A stretch of DNA of 19,987 nucleotides. Origin: JAWXVD01 sp044425705. Lineage in GTDB: Bacteria > Bacillota > Clostridia > Lachnospirales > Lachnospiraceae. Position 1 is the stretch's first letter. Each line of letters begins with the position of its first letter. Shown piece by piece: positions 6,416 to 15,152 of the stretch. Location of the stretch: contig JAWXVD010000055.1 in the NCBI GenBank assembly GCA_044425705.1, positions 1 through 19,987 of the forward strand, given 5' to 3'. The notes beneath the pieces were generated by a model, which had not been told where the DNA came from, searched no databases, and saw only the letters and a list, made by a program, of their open reading frames with translations. The position numbers and the translations under genes were made by a program.

Positions 6416-7597
6416 CTATTTTAACTCTTCTTCAAATAAACGATATACAGCTATTCCTATACCTAATTTTGTTCTAGTTTCTTGGGTTGACAAATTACAC
6501 TCCAATAATGATTCCACCTTTGACAACTTATAATTCACAGTGTTTCTATGTAAAAACATCTCCTCAGCTACAGCTTTTAAACTCCCATCATATTTTAAGT
6601 ATTTACCTAAAGTATCCAATAAATCTGTCTCGTGATAACTATCATATTCTACAATCTTGCGAATACTTTCCTCATAAAACTTTTGAATCACTGCTTTATT
6701 TTCTATCTCTAGTAATAATTTAAATACCCCTAGTGATTCATAGTAAAGCACATCTACTGATTGTTCATGGCAATTTTTCACCCGATGAAGTTTTGCTGCA
6801 TTTTCGTAACTAATATGCAACTTCTCAATTCCCTTCACTTCTTCTCCAACTAAATAACAGATGTCTTCCACGACAATATGACTGGTGGAAATTGCCTCCT
6901 TACAAGATACAATAATAGTATCTATTTGCTCCTTTGTTGCATCAGAAGCTACAATCACAATATTGTTAAAAATTGTTGTAATATGTACATTTTTGTAATT
7001 ATATCCCACTTGATTTTTCAATAGATAATTGATTTTATTCAGCTTCACCTCTTTAAGCGGTTCTCCATGAAATTGTGCATGCAATACAATACAAGTAAAA
7101 CTAGCCTCTAAATCAATTAATTGCTTTTGTAAAGGTTTTAAATACATCTTATCTTCTTGAGGGTATAAAATAGCATTTTTCATTGCCATTTCAAAGTCCA
7201 TATCTTTTAATTGTTTATTGGTAATTTCAAAAGAGATAATACGCATAATATTGGCCATATTAACCTTCCATGGTACAACCATTAATGGAAAACTTTCTTC
7301 ATTACAAAAATCAATGACCTCCTTAGAAATCCCTTCAATATATGGTCCAATATTAACAATAAGACCACTTGCTTGCTTGGATTGCACTTTTTGAGTCAAT
7401 TTTAACAATGTATCTTTTTCATTTAGGGCAATACCTGTGGTAAAAACTAGTTCTCCAAATTCCACAAAATTACCAATTGCTTCACTTTCTACCATATGAA
7501 CCCAAGTAGCAGAATTTGACGTTCCATCTCCTCCTGCCAATACCTCTAATTCCATACCTGTCACTTTTTCAATCAACTCTTTTAAAACTACCGCCAT
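6416..7597 (-). CDS. PucR-family transcriptional regulator
   Basis: A 393-residue regulator with the two-part PucR layout. The N-terminal PucR-type ligand-sensing domain spans about residues 6-125 (MVESEAIGNFVEFGELVFTT at 35-54; QASGLIVNIG at 75-84; EESFPLMVVPW at 100-110). The C-terminal PucR helix-turn-helix spans about residues 326-388, with the family hallmark LHRNTVNYKLSKVESL (349-364). The middle is a degenerate GGDEF-like region. PucR proteins control purine, amine and amino-acid catabolism and usually act as activators that sense a pathway substrate. GGGGGA lies upstream of the ATG at 7597 and the domain begins right at the start. It sits 231 bases upstream of the aminotransferase operon and co-directional with it, so that operon is its most likely target. 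It is only 40 bases after the peptidase gene and may be read through from there. Confidence 0.88.
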   Translation of the reverse strand: MAVVLKELIEKVTGMELEVLAGGDGTSNSATWVHMVESEAIGNFVEFGELVFTTGIALNEKDTLLKLTQKVQSKQASGLIVNIGPYIEGISKEVIDFCNEESFPLMVVPWKVNMANIMRIISFEITNKQLKDMDFEMAMKNAILYPQEDKMYLKPLQKQLIDLEASFTCIVLHAQFHGEPLKEVKLNKINYLLKNQVGYNYKNVHITTIFNNIVIVASDATKEQIDTIIVSCKEAISTSHIVVEDICYLVGEEVKGIEKLHISYENAAKLHRVKNCHEQSVDVLYYESLGVFKLLLEIENKAVIQKFYEESIRKIVEYDSYHETDLLDTLGKYLKYDGSLKAVAEEMFLHRNTVNYKLSKVESLLECNLSTQETRTKLGIGIAVYRLFEEELK

Positions 7598-7637
7598 TCT
7601 AATCCCCCATAAAACGTAACACCTATGTTATTATTTC

Positions 7638-10088
7638 CTATTCATCTGTATAAATAATCGCTTCACTGTCATAAATATTATTATAAATATCAATCAACCT
7701 AAAAAATACGTAAGCATCTTGATTTCCTACATCATCATAACTCACTTCAATTTCTGTCTCTGGTACAATAAAGGTCTCACCCATAATATAGCTATCCACA
7801 TACTCAATGTCATAGGTATAATAATCAAATACCCACTCGATGGTAGCACCAGCTTCTAATTCCATCATGCCTTTTCCCATCGGTGTACCAGCTTCACTGT
7901 ATTTTCTATAACCTGCCACATATCCTGTTGGATTTTCACTATCCCAATAGACAATGATTTCAATATAATCTTCCCCTTTTAACATGGCTGGAACAGAACC
8001 ATATGTATACCAATTATCATCATCGTTATACACTTCTTTTTCTGCATAAAATGGAACAGTATGTCCATCTAAGGTTACCCAGGTGTAATCAAATTCTATA
8101 ATCAAATCTCCATCATTATCAAATTCATACACATTATCACTACCTAGATCAATATAACCTTCACCATCATCAAGCAATACTTGCAACTCAATAGAAATAA
8201 TTTCATCCCATGCTTCGTCACTTAAATGTAAGGCAAAATTTTCTCTTTTTTCTATAATTGGCAACTCATAAAATAAACTTTCATCATACATTTCAGCATA
8301 TGCATCGGCAATTTCTGCATCGTACCAGCTTTCATCAGAATAATCAACCTCTGCTGTCTCCCCACCACTACTTCTATGATGTTGATTTTGTCCACCAGAC
8401 ATAGCACTAATAAACGAATCAAAAAATTCAGTGTAATTATCTGTATAACCCACCTCCATCAACACTTCTTGTACACCAGAATAACTTTGTGGGTAATAGT
8501 AAGGAAAATAAAGAGCAATTCCATTTGAATTTTCTATAATATCTGAATTCCTATAATATTTTACTGCATTGTTAATACTATCTATTACTTCTTGACTACC
8601 ATCTAAATTAGCATTCTGTATAAAATCAATAGCATCCACTTGTTCATACTCACCTTCTCCATAGGCTTTTGTATTACTTCGAGCAGTTGCTAAATCATGA
8701 TAAGAGCTAGAATCTAGCGTAATGGTTGCACCCGAAAAATATTCACACAATATTTCGTATGTATAAGGAATTTGTCGCAATTCTACAATAGACAAAGTAA
8801 TTTCATCTTGAAAAAAGCCAAAACTAGACTCCTCAATAAAATCATCAATAATTTTGCTTCCTAATTCTACCGTAGAAATAGATGTATTATTTCCTAATAA
8901 CGTAAGCCAATCGGTATAATACCATCCTGTTCCTGGTTCTATTTCAGCAGAAGCCAACAAATAATCTGCATATGGCTCTAACATAACTGCTGTTTCTACC
9001 GTTCCCATAAGACAAGCATCAAATCCTACCAAATCAAATAATACTCCTGCTTCTTCCAAAGCATCACTAATATCATCTAAAGTCATCATAGTCTCAGGAT
9101 AATGCTCATCATATCCATATCCCCCCATGGTTCCTCCACCATGATTCCAACAAATCAACTGATACCGATCCGCTGGAAACTGGCTAGCCATATCACTGAT
9201 AAATGCTGATAAAGTATCTTCATTAGCCATTGATATTTTTCCTAAATCGTCCTCTAAACAATAAAATTCACCATCTTTAATTTGCCAATATTGACATGTA
9301 TCACTATCTACAAAATCATTCTGCCATTGTAACGTACCACCTGTCATAACAACAACATTAACCTGATCTCCAAAATCAGCTTCTGCAATTTCCATTAAAT
9401 CATCAGTAGCACATCCACTATCAGTTTCTAGGTCAGACCCTAATAAATAAATCATAACTGTAACAATATCGCTGCCATCACCTTTTACCGTAGTATAAAA
9501 ATCTCGTACATCAGTAAGCCCTAAATCAATGCCTGAATATCCTCCTTCACCTTCATAAGAAGAGCCTACAATCAATTGATTAGCACTTGCATAATTATAG
9601 TTTGGTTCACTTTCTTCCTCTTCTCCGAATAACCATACTAATGCCACACATAAGAGAATGAACAGTCCTACAATCCCACCTATGATCACTAATAATGTAA
9701 TCAGACATCCTCTGCCTTTTCTTTTCTTAGGCTTTGTATTTGTTCCATTTGGAATACCCATACCATAATCAACCCCTTGGGCACCATAAGTTTGGTTTCC
9801 TGATTCGTAAGTCGTTGTATATGTTCCAGTTCCGTATGTAGTAGCTTGCTCCCCATTGTTTGTTGTATACGTTCCAGCTCCATAAGTAGTAGTTTGCTCT
9901 CCATTATTCGATGGCAACCTACGAGCTTTGGGTTCTTCTGATGATACGGTAACAGTTTTTTCACTAGAGTTTTTATACTCTTCAAACACTTCCTTTTGCA
10001 CATTAGATATTTTCTCAACTTTATGGCCACAATTGGCACAAAACTTTCCATCCTCTGGAACGAAACTTCCACAATTAATACAATACAT
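7638..10088 (-). CDS. Clostripain-family (C11) cysteine peptidase with N-terminal zinc ribbon and membrane anchor
   Basis: An 816-residue multidomain protein. Residues 1-23 form a zinc ribbon (C3, C6, C17, C20). A linker rich in Thr/Tyr/Gly (about 55-120) contains two 16-residue near-identical repeats (61-76 and 77-92). A basic stretch KPKKRKGR (119-126) precedes one membrane helix (about 128-154). The C11 peptidase domain runs about 207-580, with catalytic H316 in WNHGGG and C359 in GFDACLMG. The C-terminal 200 residues are acidic, beta-rich and unrecognised. By topology the ribbon should be cytosolic and the peptidase outside; no cleavable signal is seen. C11 enzymes cut after Arg/Lys and mature by self-cleavage. 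The biological substrate here is unknown. AAAGGAGG upstream supports the start. It follows the sugar operon terminator and has its own promoter region. Confidence 0.88.
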   Translation of the reverse strand: MYCINCGSFVPEDGKFCANCGHKVEKISNVQKEVFEEYKNSSEKTVTVSSEEPKARRLPSNNGEQTTTYGAGTYTTNNGEQATTYGTGTYTTTYESGNQTYGAQGVDYGMGIPNGTNTKPKKRKGRGCLITLLVIIGGIVGLFILLCVALVWLFGEEEESEPNYNYASANQLIVGSSYEGEGGYSGIDLGLTDVRDFYTTVKGDGSDIVTVMIYLLGSDLETDSGCATDDLMEIAEADFGDQVNVVVMTGGTLQWQNDFVDSDTCQYWQIKDGEFYCLEDDLGKISMANEDTLSAFISDMASQFPADRYQLICWNHGGGTMGGYGYDEHYPETMMTLDDISDALEEAGVLFDLVGFDACLMGTVETAVMLEPYADYLLASAEIEPGTGWYYTDWLTLLGNNTSISTVELGSKIIDDFIEESSFGFFQDEITLSIVELRQIPYTYEILCEYFSGATITLDSSSYHDLATARSNTKAYGEGEYEQVDAIDFIQNANLDGSQEVIDSINNAVKYYRNSDIIENSNGIALYFPYYYPQSYSGVQEVLMEVGYTDNYTEFFDSFISAMSGGQNQHHRSSGGETAEVDYSDESWYDAEIADAYAEMYDESLFYELPIIEKRENFALHLSDEAWDEIISIELQVLLDDGEGYIDLGSDNVYEFDNDGDLIIEFDYTWVTLDGHTVPFYAEKEVYNDDDNWYTYGSVPAMLKGEDYIEIIVYWDSENPTGYVAGYRKYSEAGTPMGKGMMELEAGATIEWVFDYYTYDIEYVDSYIMGETFIVPETEIEVSYDDVGNQDAYVFFRLIDIYNNIYDSEAIIYTDE
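9813..9908 (-). repeat. In-frame 48-bp tandem duplication in the peptidase gene
   Basis: Two adjacent 48-base units (9861-9908 and 9813-9860) encode NNGEQTTTYGAGTYTT and NNGEQATTYGTGTYTT, and a degenerate third partial unit follows. They lie in the cytosolic linker between the zinc ribbon and the membrane helix. The unit is a multiple of three, so copy-number change would keep the frame. Confidence 0.85.
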
Positions 10089-10145
10089 GTGTTACCTCCT
10101 TTATTAATACCTATCATTATTATACTATTATTTTGCTTTTTCTAC

Positions 10146-10174
10146 CATATATAATTTTCTTTTCTAACTTTCAA
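10146..10174 (-). promoter_or_regulatory. Candidate sigma-A promoter of the C11 peptidase gene
   Basis: Minus-strand TTGAAA (10169-10174), 17 bases, then TATATG (10146-10151), about 58 bases before the start codon. A TATAAT (10119-10124) lies closer to the gene but lacks a good -35. The gap 10089-10306 thus holds this promoter and the upstream operon's terminator. Confidence 0.45.
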
Positions 10175-10194
10175 ACCATTAATTAGTGACATGT

Positions 10195-10245
10195 AACAAC
10201 AAAAAGATGCCACAGCATATTATCAATAAATATACCATGGCATCT
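10195..10245 (-). terminator. Rho-independent terminator of the sugar ABC operon
   Basis: On the minus strand, AGATGCCA (10238-10245) pairs with TGGCATCT (10205-10212). An inner ATATT/AATAT pairing extends the stem, and the run TTTTTGTTGTT follows at 10205-10195. It lies about 60 bases beyond the solute-binding-protein stop codon, where the operon should end, and before the peptidase promoter. Confidence 0.75.
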
Positions 10246-10306
10246 ATTTCATTTAATCATTTATGACTTCATACATCCTAAAGACATTCTCTAGTTTCAT
10301 TATGAA

Positions 10307-11497
10307 TTAGTCGTAAAGGTTTGGAGCGATTTCATCACTAGCAATGTTTTCAGCTGTGTAGAAAGCACATCCTGTATCTGTATCAGATACTGCTTCGCCT
10401 GCTGCTGAAGCTGCAAGTAATTCGATTAATACAGATCCGATAGATACTGGAGCTTGAGTTACAGCACCGTACATAACGCCTGAAGAAACTGCTGCTTTAA
10501 GAACTGTACCAGAGTCAAATCCAACTGCGATGATATCATCTGCTGTAGATCCTAATACTTGTAATGTTTCATTAGCTGTTACAACACCTTCTGCTGCTAC
10601 TTGGTTTGAACCATAGATAGCTGTAAGGTCAGATTTATTTAATAAAGCTGAAGCTTCTGTTGCACATAATTCAACAGTTGTTTGTGAAGGAACTGCTACA
10701 TCGATGATGATGTCTGCATCTGCTTCTTCTGCTGTTGCATCTACTGAATCACTAACATATTTGTCATTACCAACGATTGCTACTGTGTATCCATCAGCTG
10801 TTGCTAATTCTACCATTTTGTCAATGAAACCTAAACCACGGTTGATGATTGATTCTGCTGTTGCATCTTGGTTAACAACACCAACACGAACTTGACCAGC
10901 ACCGAATCTGTCAGCTACTGCTGCATACATGCTTTCACCTGCTAATTCACCAGCTGCATAGTTATCTGTAGCTGCGTTTGCGTATACTGCACCTTCTGCT
11001 GCATCTGGAACACCAGAGTCAAATCCGATGATAGGGATTCCAGCTGATTGTGCTTGTGCGATAGCATCGTTAAGAGCACTTGTATCAAGAGCTGCTAAAC
11101 CGATAGCATCTGGGTTAGATGTTAAAGCACTTGTGAACATTGTTACTTGAACAGCGATGTCTGATTCAGAGTCAGGACCAACCATGTTCATTGAATATTT
11201 GTCATATCCAGCTGCTGCGTTTAATTCATCAATTTTTGCTACTGCACCAACATAAACTGCTTGCCAGTATGTAGATTGGAAACCTTTAGATACGATTTCG
11301 AAGTGATATGTTTCGTCACCTGTAGCTTCTGCTACTTCTTCTGTTGCTTCTTCCACTACCGCTTCTTCTACTTCTACTACTTCTTCTGTTGCTGCTGGTT
11401 CTTCTGTTGTTGTTGCTGTTTCTGTGCTAGATCCACATGCCACTAATGACATTACCATTGCAGATGCTAAAAGCACACTAAGTAATCTTTTTTTCAT
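10307..11497 (-). CDS. Sugar ABC transporter lipoprotein, periplasmic-binding-protein type (CUT2/ribose family)
   Basis: A 396-residue exported solute-binding protein. It has a lipoprotein signal peptide MKKRLLSVLLASAMVMSLVAC with lipobox LVAC (Cys21). A low-complexity Thr/Glu/Val/Ala linker (about 23-60) follows, typical of Gram-positive surface lipoproteins. The mature domain is a Peripla_BP_4/RbsB-type type I fold: VSKGFQSTYWQAVYVGA (69-85), NPDAIGLAALDTSALNDAI, AGIPIIGFDSGV, AIYGSNQVAAEG and IIAVGFDSGT are the usual segments. It captures a sugar at the cell surface and passes it to the two permeases encoded upstream. The codon usage is noticeably restricted (repeated GCT, GTT, ACT), suggesting high expression. 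It is last in the operon, 104 bases after the second permease, and ends at a terminator. The ribosome site is GGAGG. The exact sugar cannot be told; ribose, galactofuranose, xylose or a polyol would all fit the family. Confidence 0.92.
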   Translation of the reverse strand: MKKRLLSVLLASAMVMSLVACGSSTETATTTEEPAATEEVVEVEEAVVEEATEEVAEATGDETYHFEIVSKGFQSTYWQAVYVGAVAKIDELNAAAGYDKYSMNMVGPDSESDIAVQVTMFTSALTSNPDAIGLAALDTSALNDAIAQAQSAGIPIIGFDSGVPDAAEGAVYANAATDNYAAGELAGESMYAAVADRFGAGQVRVGVVNQDATAESIINRGLGFIDKMVELATADGYTVAIVGNDKYVSDSVDATAEEADADIIIDVAVPSQTTVELCATEASALLNKSDLTAIYGSNQVAAEGVVTANETLQVLGSTADDIIAVGFDSGTVLKAAVSSGVMYGAVTQAPVSIGSVLIELLAASAAGEAVSDTDTGCAFYTAENIASDEIAPNLYD

Positions 11498-11528
11498 TTT
11501 GATTCCTCCGTTTTTTTATTTTATTTTA

Positions 11529-11545
11529 ATACACCGAAGTGGTAT
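11529..11545 (-). other. Small intercistronic hairpin with UUCG tetraloop before the binding-protein gene
   Basis: Minus-strand ATACCAC-TTCG-GTGTAT: six base pairs with one bulged C, capped by a cUUCGg tetraloop, one of the most stable RNA loops. It is followed by an A-rich stretch, not a T-run, so it is not a terminator. It sits about 30 bases before the ribosome site of the binding-protein gene. It may be a processing or stability element that raises binding-protein levels over permeases (inference). Confidence 0.5.
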
Positions 11546-11601
11546 ATCCATGAGTGAATTGCTGAACAGTTTTCTACTATTAATAGAGTAACCGATAATT
11601 C

Positions 11602-12600
11602 CTATTCAGCTTTTTTACGTTTGTAAATATCAACTGTTACAGCGCCAAGTAAAATGATACCTGTAATAATTTGTTGCCAGTTAGCTTGTAAACCGATAAA
11701 TGGTAAACCAGTCTTTAATAGGGATATTAATAATACACCCAATAAGGTTCCAAAAATTGTTCCCGAACCACCAGTTGGTGATGTACCACCGATAATTACG
11801 GCTCCAATAGCATCTAATTCAAATCCTGCGCCAGTACCTGGTGTAATACTTGAGAATGTACAAGCATACGCGATTGCTGCAAGTCCTGAAAAGAAACCTG
11901 AAATTACATAAGCCATTACATGCCATCTTACTACGTTAACACCTGAAAGTCTAAGTGCTTCCTTATTACTACCAATGGCAATAATATATCTACCAATCAT
12001 AGTTTTTTTCAAAATGATTGTCATAGTAATTAATAAAATAACCATCCAAATAATTCCGATTGGAATGATTGTACCATTTACAGTGATTTTAAAGATACTT
12101 CTTACCCAACCACCTTCTGTACCAGCCATAGGCCATACACCTGTTTTACTACCTGTTAAAATAGAACCAAGTCCACGAACAATCATCATGGTACATAGTG
12201 TTGCAATAAATGGTGGTAATTCTAACTTAGCCACTACCATACCATTTGTAAAACCAACTACTAAAGAAAATAATAATGTAACAGCAATACCAACACCAAC
12301 TGGAAATCCCATGTAATTCATCACATAACTACCTACTATTGAATAACAAACAAGTCCAGTACCCATTGATAAATCAACACCGCCTGTAATCAATGGAAAA
12401 GTTACACCGATTGCCATTAGTAAGATATAGTACATGAAATTACTCATGGTTACAAAGGTTGAATATTTAGCAAAAGAGTCACTCTTAATACTAAAGAATA
12501 TGGCTAATAATATAATAACAGCAATTACAATAATTTGTTGTGCTCCTGCACCATTCATTAATTTTGAAAGGGCAGTGCCTTTATTTTTACTCTGTTTCAA
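11602..12600 (-). CDS. Sugar ABC transporter permease (RbsC/BPD_transp_2 family), second permease
   Basis: A 332-residue integral membrane protein with about eight to ten helices. It has the family signature ITGGVDLSMGTG (71-82) and the cytoplasmic EAA-like region IGGTSPTGGSGTIFGTLLGVLLISLL near residues 270-295. It forms the sugar channel with the other permease (14117-15103). The start is a TTG codon at 12600, preceded at 8 nt by AGGAGG; no in-frame ATG fits better. It starts only 12 bases after the ATPase stop, so it is translationally linked. Carrying two different RbsC-like permeases is less usual than the RbsC homodimer and resembles the YtfT/YjfF galactofuranose system. That resemblance is in layout only and does not fix the substrate. 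Confidence 0.9.
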   Translation of the reverse strand: MKQSKNKGTALSKLMNGAGAQQIIVIAVIILLAIFFSIKSDSFAKYSTFVTMSNFMYYILLMAIGVTFPLITGGVDLSMGTGLVCYSIVGSYVMNYMGFPVGVGIAVTLLFSLVVGFTNGMVVAKLELPPFIATLCTMMIVRGLGSILTGSKTGVWPMAGTEGGWVRSIFKITVNGTIIPIGIIWMVILLITMTIILKKTMIGRYIIAIGSNKEALRLSGVNVVRWHVMAYVISGFFSGLAAIAYACTFSSITPGTGAGFELDAIGAVIIGGTSPTGGSGTIFGTLLGVLLISLLKTGLPFIGLQANWQQIITGIILLGAVTVDIYKRKKAE

Positions 12601-12612
12601 CTTGATCCCCTC

Positions 12613-14106
12613 CTAATCTCTCAATGTTGCATATTGCATGATTTTTTCTTGAGAAGCTTCTGAAATATCAAGTTCCCCTGTAATTCGACCTTCACACATG
12701 ACAATAATTCTATCACTCATACGTAGTACTTCCGTCATTTCAGAAGAAACCATAATAATGGATTTTCCTTCTTTAACAAGTCTATTCATCAGTTCATATA
12801 TTTCTTGCTTCGCACCAACATCAATACCACGAGTTGGTTCATCAAATACTAAAATATCAGCATCACCAATGAGCCATTTTGAAATAACCACTTTCTGTTG
12901 ATTACCACCTGATAGATTCACAATCAACTGATCTACCGAAGGAGTTTTTGTTTTCATCTTTTCTACATATTCCTCTGCAATCGCTTTTTCTTTTGCTTTA
13001 TCAATGAAAAGACCTTTACAATACTCATCAAGACATGTGATTGTTGAGTTTTCTGCTACAGATTTTTGAACTACAATACCAAATCGCTTTCTATCTTCTG
13101 ATAGATAACTTAAACCATTTTTAACGGCATCTTGTGGACTATTAATGATGACTTCTTTACCGTTGATAGTAATGGTTCCACTTTCTTTTTTATCTGCACC
13201 AAAGATTGCTCTCACAGTCTCTGTACGTCCTGCACCCATAAGTCCTGAGAAACCGAGGATTTCACCTTTTTTCAAATGGAAATTCACATTTCTAACCATA
13301 CGACCAGCATTTAAATTCTCTACTTTTAATACAATCTCTTCTATATCTTTAGTAGCATTTTCCGATTTAGGATCTTCAAAGATAACACGTCCAACCATCA
13401 TCTTAATGATGTCATCTTTCGTTGACTCTTCCGTAATCAATGTTCCTACATATGTACCATCACGCATAACAGTTACTCTATCTGTGATTCTCTTAATTTC
13501 ATCCATACGATGAGAGATATAAACAATTGCCATACCTGCTTTACGCAAATCATTGATGATAACAAATAATTGTGTGATTTCAGAATCTGTCAACGCTGCT
13601 GAAGGTTCATCAAATACAATCAATTTCGCTTTATGAGAAATCGCTTTGGCAATTTCACACATTTGTTGTTTACCAACTGTTAGTTTACTCATTGTTTCCT
13701 TTGGATCAATATCAATGTTGAGTTGGTCGAATAACTTTTCCGCTTCTTCGTTCATTTTCGCATCATCGATAATAAATCCTTTTCTTGGTTCACGACCAAT
13801 GAAAATATTTTGCGCTACTGTTAAATGTCCCATCATGTTAAGTTCTTGATGTACAATAACAATACCTTGATTTTGTGCTTCTCTAGGATTAGAAAACTCA
13901 ACTTCTTTTCCTTCATATGTAATAGTTCCACTATCTTTTGAATATATACCAGTCAAAACCTTCATCAGTGTTGATTTACCAGCACCATTTTCACCCATAA
14001 GTGCTAAAACTTCATGCGTTCTCACTTCTAAATCTACATGGTCTAATGCATGAACACCTGGGAAGGATTTGTCAATGCCTTTCATTGTAAGAATTACTTC
14101 ACCCAT
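12613..14106 (-). CDS. Sugar ABC transporter ATPase, double-domain (RbsA/MglA family)
   Basis: A 497-residue protein made of two fused nucleotide-binding domains, the standard CUT2 arrangement. Domain 1 has Walker A GENGAGKST (38-46), a variant signature LTVGKQQ (142-148), Walker B LIVFDE (162-167) and the H-loop ISHR (197-200). Domain 2 has a degenerate Walker A GLMGAGRTE (288-296, Arg in place of Lys), signature LSGGNQQ (398-404) and Walker B ILVFDE (418-423). The Arg substitution is normal for this family and implies that the first site does most of the hydrolysis. It powers sugar import through the two RbsC-like permeases on either side. The start at 14106 is chosen because AAGGAGGGG precedes it and the preceding permease ends at 14117; an upstream in-frame ATG at 14145 would overlap that gene. 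Confidence 0.93.
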   Translation of the reverse strand: MGEVILTMKGIDKSFPGVHALDHVDLEVRTHEVLALMGENGAGKSTLMKVLTGIYSKDSGTITYEGKEVEFSNPREAQNQGIVIVHQELNMMGHLTVAQNIFIGREPRKGFIIDDAKMNEEAEKLFDQLNIDIDPKETMSKLTVGKQQMCEIAKAISHKAKLIVFDEPSAALTDSEITQLFVIINDLRKAGMAIVYISHRMDEIKRITDRVTVMRDGTYVGTLITEESTKDDIIKMMVGRVIFEDPKSENATKDIEEIVLKVENLNAGRMVRNVNFHLKKGEILGFSGLMGAGRTETVRAIFGADKKESGTITINGKEVIINSPQDAVKNGLSYLSEDRKRFGIVVQKSVAENSTITCLDEYCKGLFIDKAKEKAIAEEYVEKMKTKTPSVDQLIVNLSGGNQQKVVISKWLIGDADILVFDEPTRGIDVGAKQEIYELMNRLVKEGKSIIMVSSEMTEVLRMSDRIIVMCEGRITGELDISEASQEKIMQYATLRD

Positions 14107-14116
14107 TTTCCCCTCC

Positions 14117-15103
14117 TTAATTTTTACGTCTACGACTACTAACATCAGCTGTAACTGCTGCTAAAACGATAAGTCCAGTAAAAACATATTGATATGAAAT
14201 CGTAAATCCCATTGCTAAAATTCCTTCTTGCATCAATGCGATTGTAAATGCTCCTAGTATCGTTCCTAAAATCGATGCTACACCACCAACCATGGAAGTT
14301 CCACCCATAACACAGGCTGCAATGGCTTCATTGTTAAATGTATCACCTAACCCTGGTTGAACAGTTGTATAAGCACCTACATAGAAGATTGCTGCAATCC
14401 CTGCTAATGTACCACAGAAAATATAAGCTAACATTTCCCATCTCTTAGTGTTAATACCTGAAAGTCTAACGGCTTCTCTGTTACTTCCAATGAATAACAT
14501 ATATCGACCAATTTTTGTTTTGTTTAAAATAATAGCACAGATGCACGCTACTACGATTAAAAAGATAAGACCTGTTGGTATATTACCCAAACGAACCATG
14601 TTTTTTACTAAAAGCGCCACATCACTTGTAGGCCATGTAACAGATTGTGTCTTTGTAAAAATAGAACCTAAGCCTTTCGCCATTTGCATACTGGCTAATG
14701 ATGTAATAAATGGTGGGATATACATATATGATACAAACCATCCATTTAAAGTTCCAAACATGGCACCTACTAAAATACTAATCAAAAGACATACAATCAG
14801 TGGTAGTCCATATTGTGTTAAGCAATATCCAGAAATTAATGCAGAAGCAAACATAACTGGACCAATGGAGAAATCAATTCCCCCTGTTGAAATAACAAAT
14901 GTAACACCCAACGCTAAAAATCCAATAAAGTAAGAATATTGTAATGCGTTCATCAGCTTTTCCAATTGTATAAACTGACTACCATTACGAAGCACTGGTG
15001 TTAAAACTGCAAAAACAACGAACATTACAATCATAACTAAAATAAGTGCCAAACGGTTTATGCTGATTACTTTAAAGATGGGTAGATTTTTAATTCTATT
15101 CAT
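14117..15103 (-). CDS. Sugar ABC transporter permease (RbsC/BPD_transp_2 family), first permease
   Basis: A 328-residue polytopic membrane protein, first gene of the importer operon. A hydrophobic helix follows the basic N-terminus (residues about 18-36). The family signature STGGIDFSIGP lies at 72-82, and the coupling region MGGTSMVGGVASILGTILGAF lies near residues 266-286. It is clearly paralogous to, but diverged from, the permease at 11602-12600, so the channel is probably a heterodimer. The start is supported by AGGAGGTCAAA directly upstream. The ATPase gene begins 10 bases after its stop. It is separated from the sensor gene by 188 bases that contain a long hairpin and a candidate regulated promoter. 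Confidence 0.92.
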   Translation of the reverse strand: MNRIKNLPIFKVISINRLALILVMIVMFVVFAVLTPVLRNGSQFIQLEKLMNALQYSYFIGFLALGVTFVISTGGIDFSIGPVMFASALISGYCLTQYGLPLIVCLLISILVGAMFGTLNGWFVSYMYIPPFITSLASMQMAKGLGSIFTKTQSVTWPTSDVALLVKNMVRLGNIPTGLIFLIVVACICAIILNKTKIGRYMLFIGSNREAVRLSGINTKRWEMLAYIFCGTLAGIAAIFYVGAYTTVQPGLGDTFNNEAIAACVMGGTSMVGGVASILGTILGAFTIALMQEGILAMGFTISYQYVFTGLIVLAAVTADVSSRRRKN

Positions 15104-15152
15104 TTTGACCTCCTAATTCCCCTTTTTTTAGAATCCTTTCTAAACTATGACT

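Noticed and set aside
9701..10117. 138-codon minus-strand open frame overlapping the start of the C11 peptidase
   Set aside because: It is an out-of-frame reading of the repeat-rich linker. The peptidase frame has the zinc ribbon, ribosome site and long extension.
10089..10306. Possible small gene or RNA gene between the sugar operon and the peptidase
   Set aside because: The gap is accounted for by a terminator and a candidate promoter; no open frame with a ribosome site was seen.
11330..11425. Apparent TTC/TGT-rich simple repeat
   Set aside because: It is the coding sequence for the Glu/Val/Ala/Thr linker of the lipoprotein, not an independent repeat element.
11975..12316. 113-codon plus-strand open frame
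   Set aside because: It is antisense to the second permease, and its composition mirrors the hydrophobic gene on the other strand.
13145..13513. 122-codon plus-strand open frame
   Set aside because: It is antisense to the well-supported double ATPase gene, with no initiation signal or recognisable motif.
14448..14933. 161-codon plus-strand open frame
   Set aside because: It lies entirely opposite the first RbsC-like permease, is rich in Ile/Pro/Thr as antisense of membrane helices, and has no ribosome site or family likeness.
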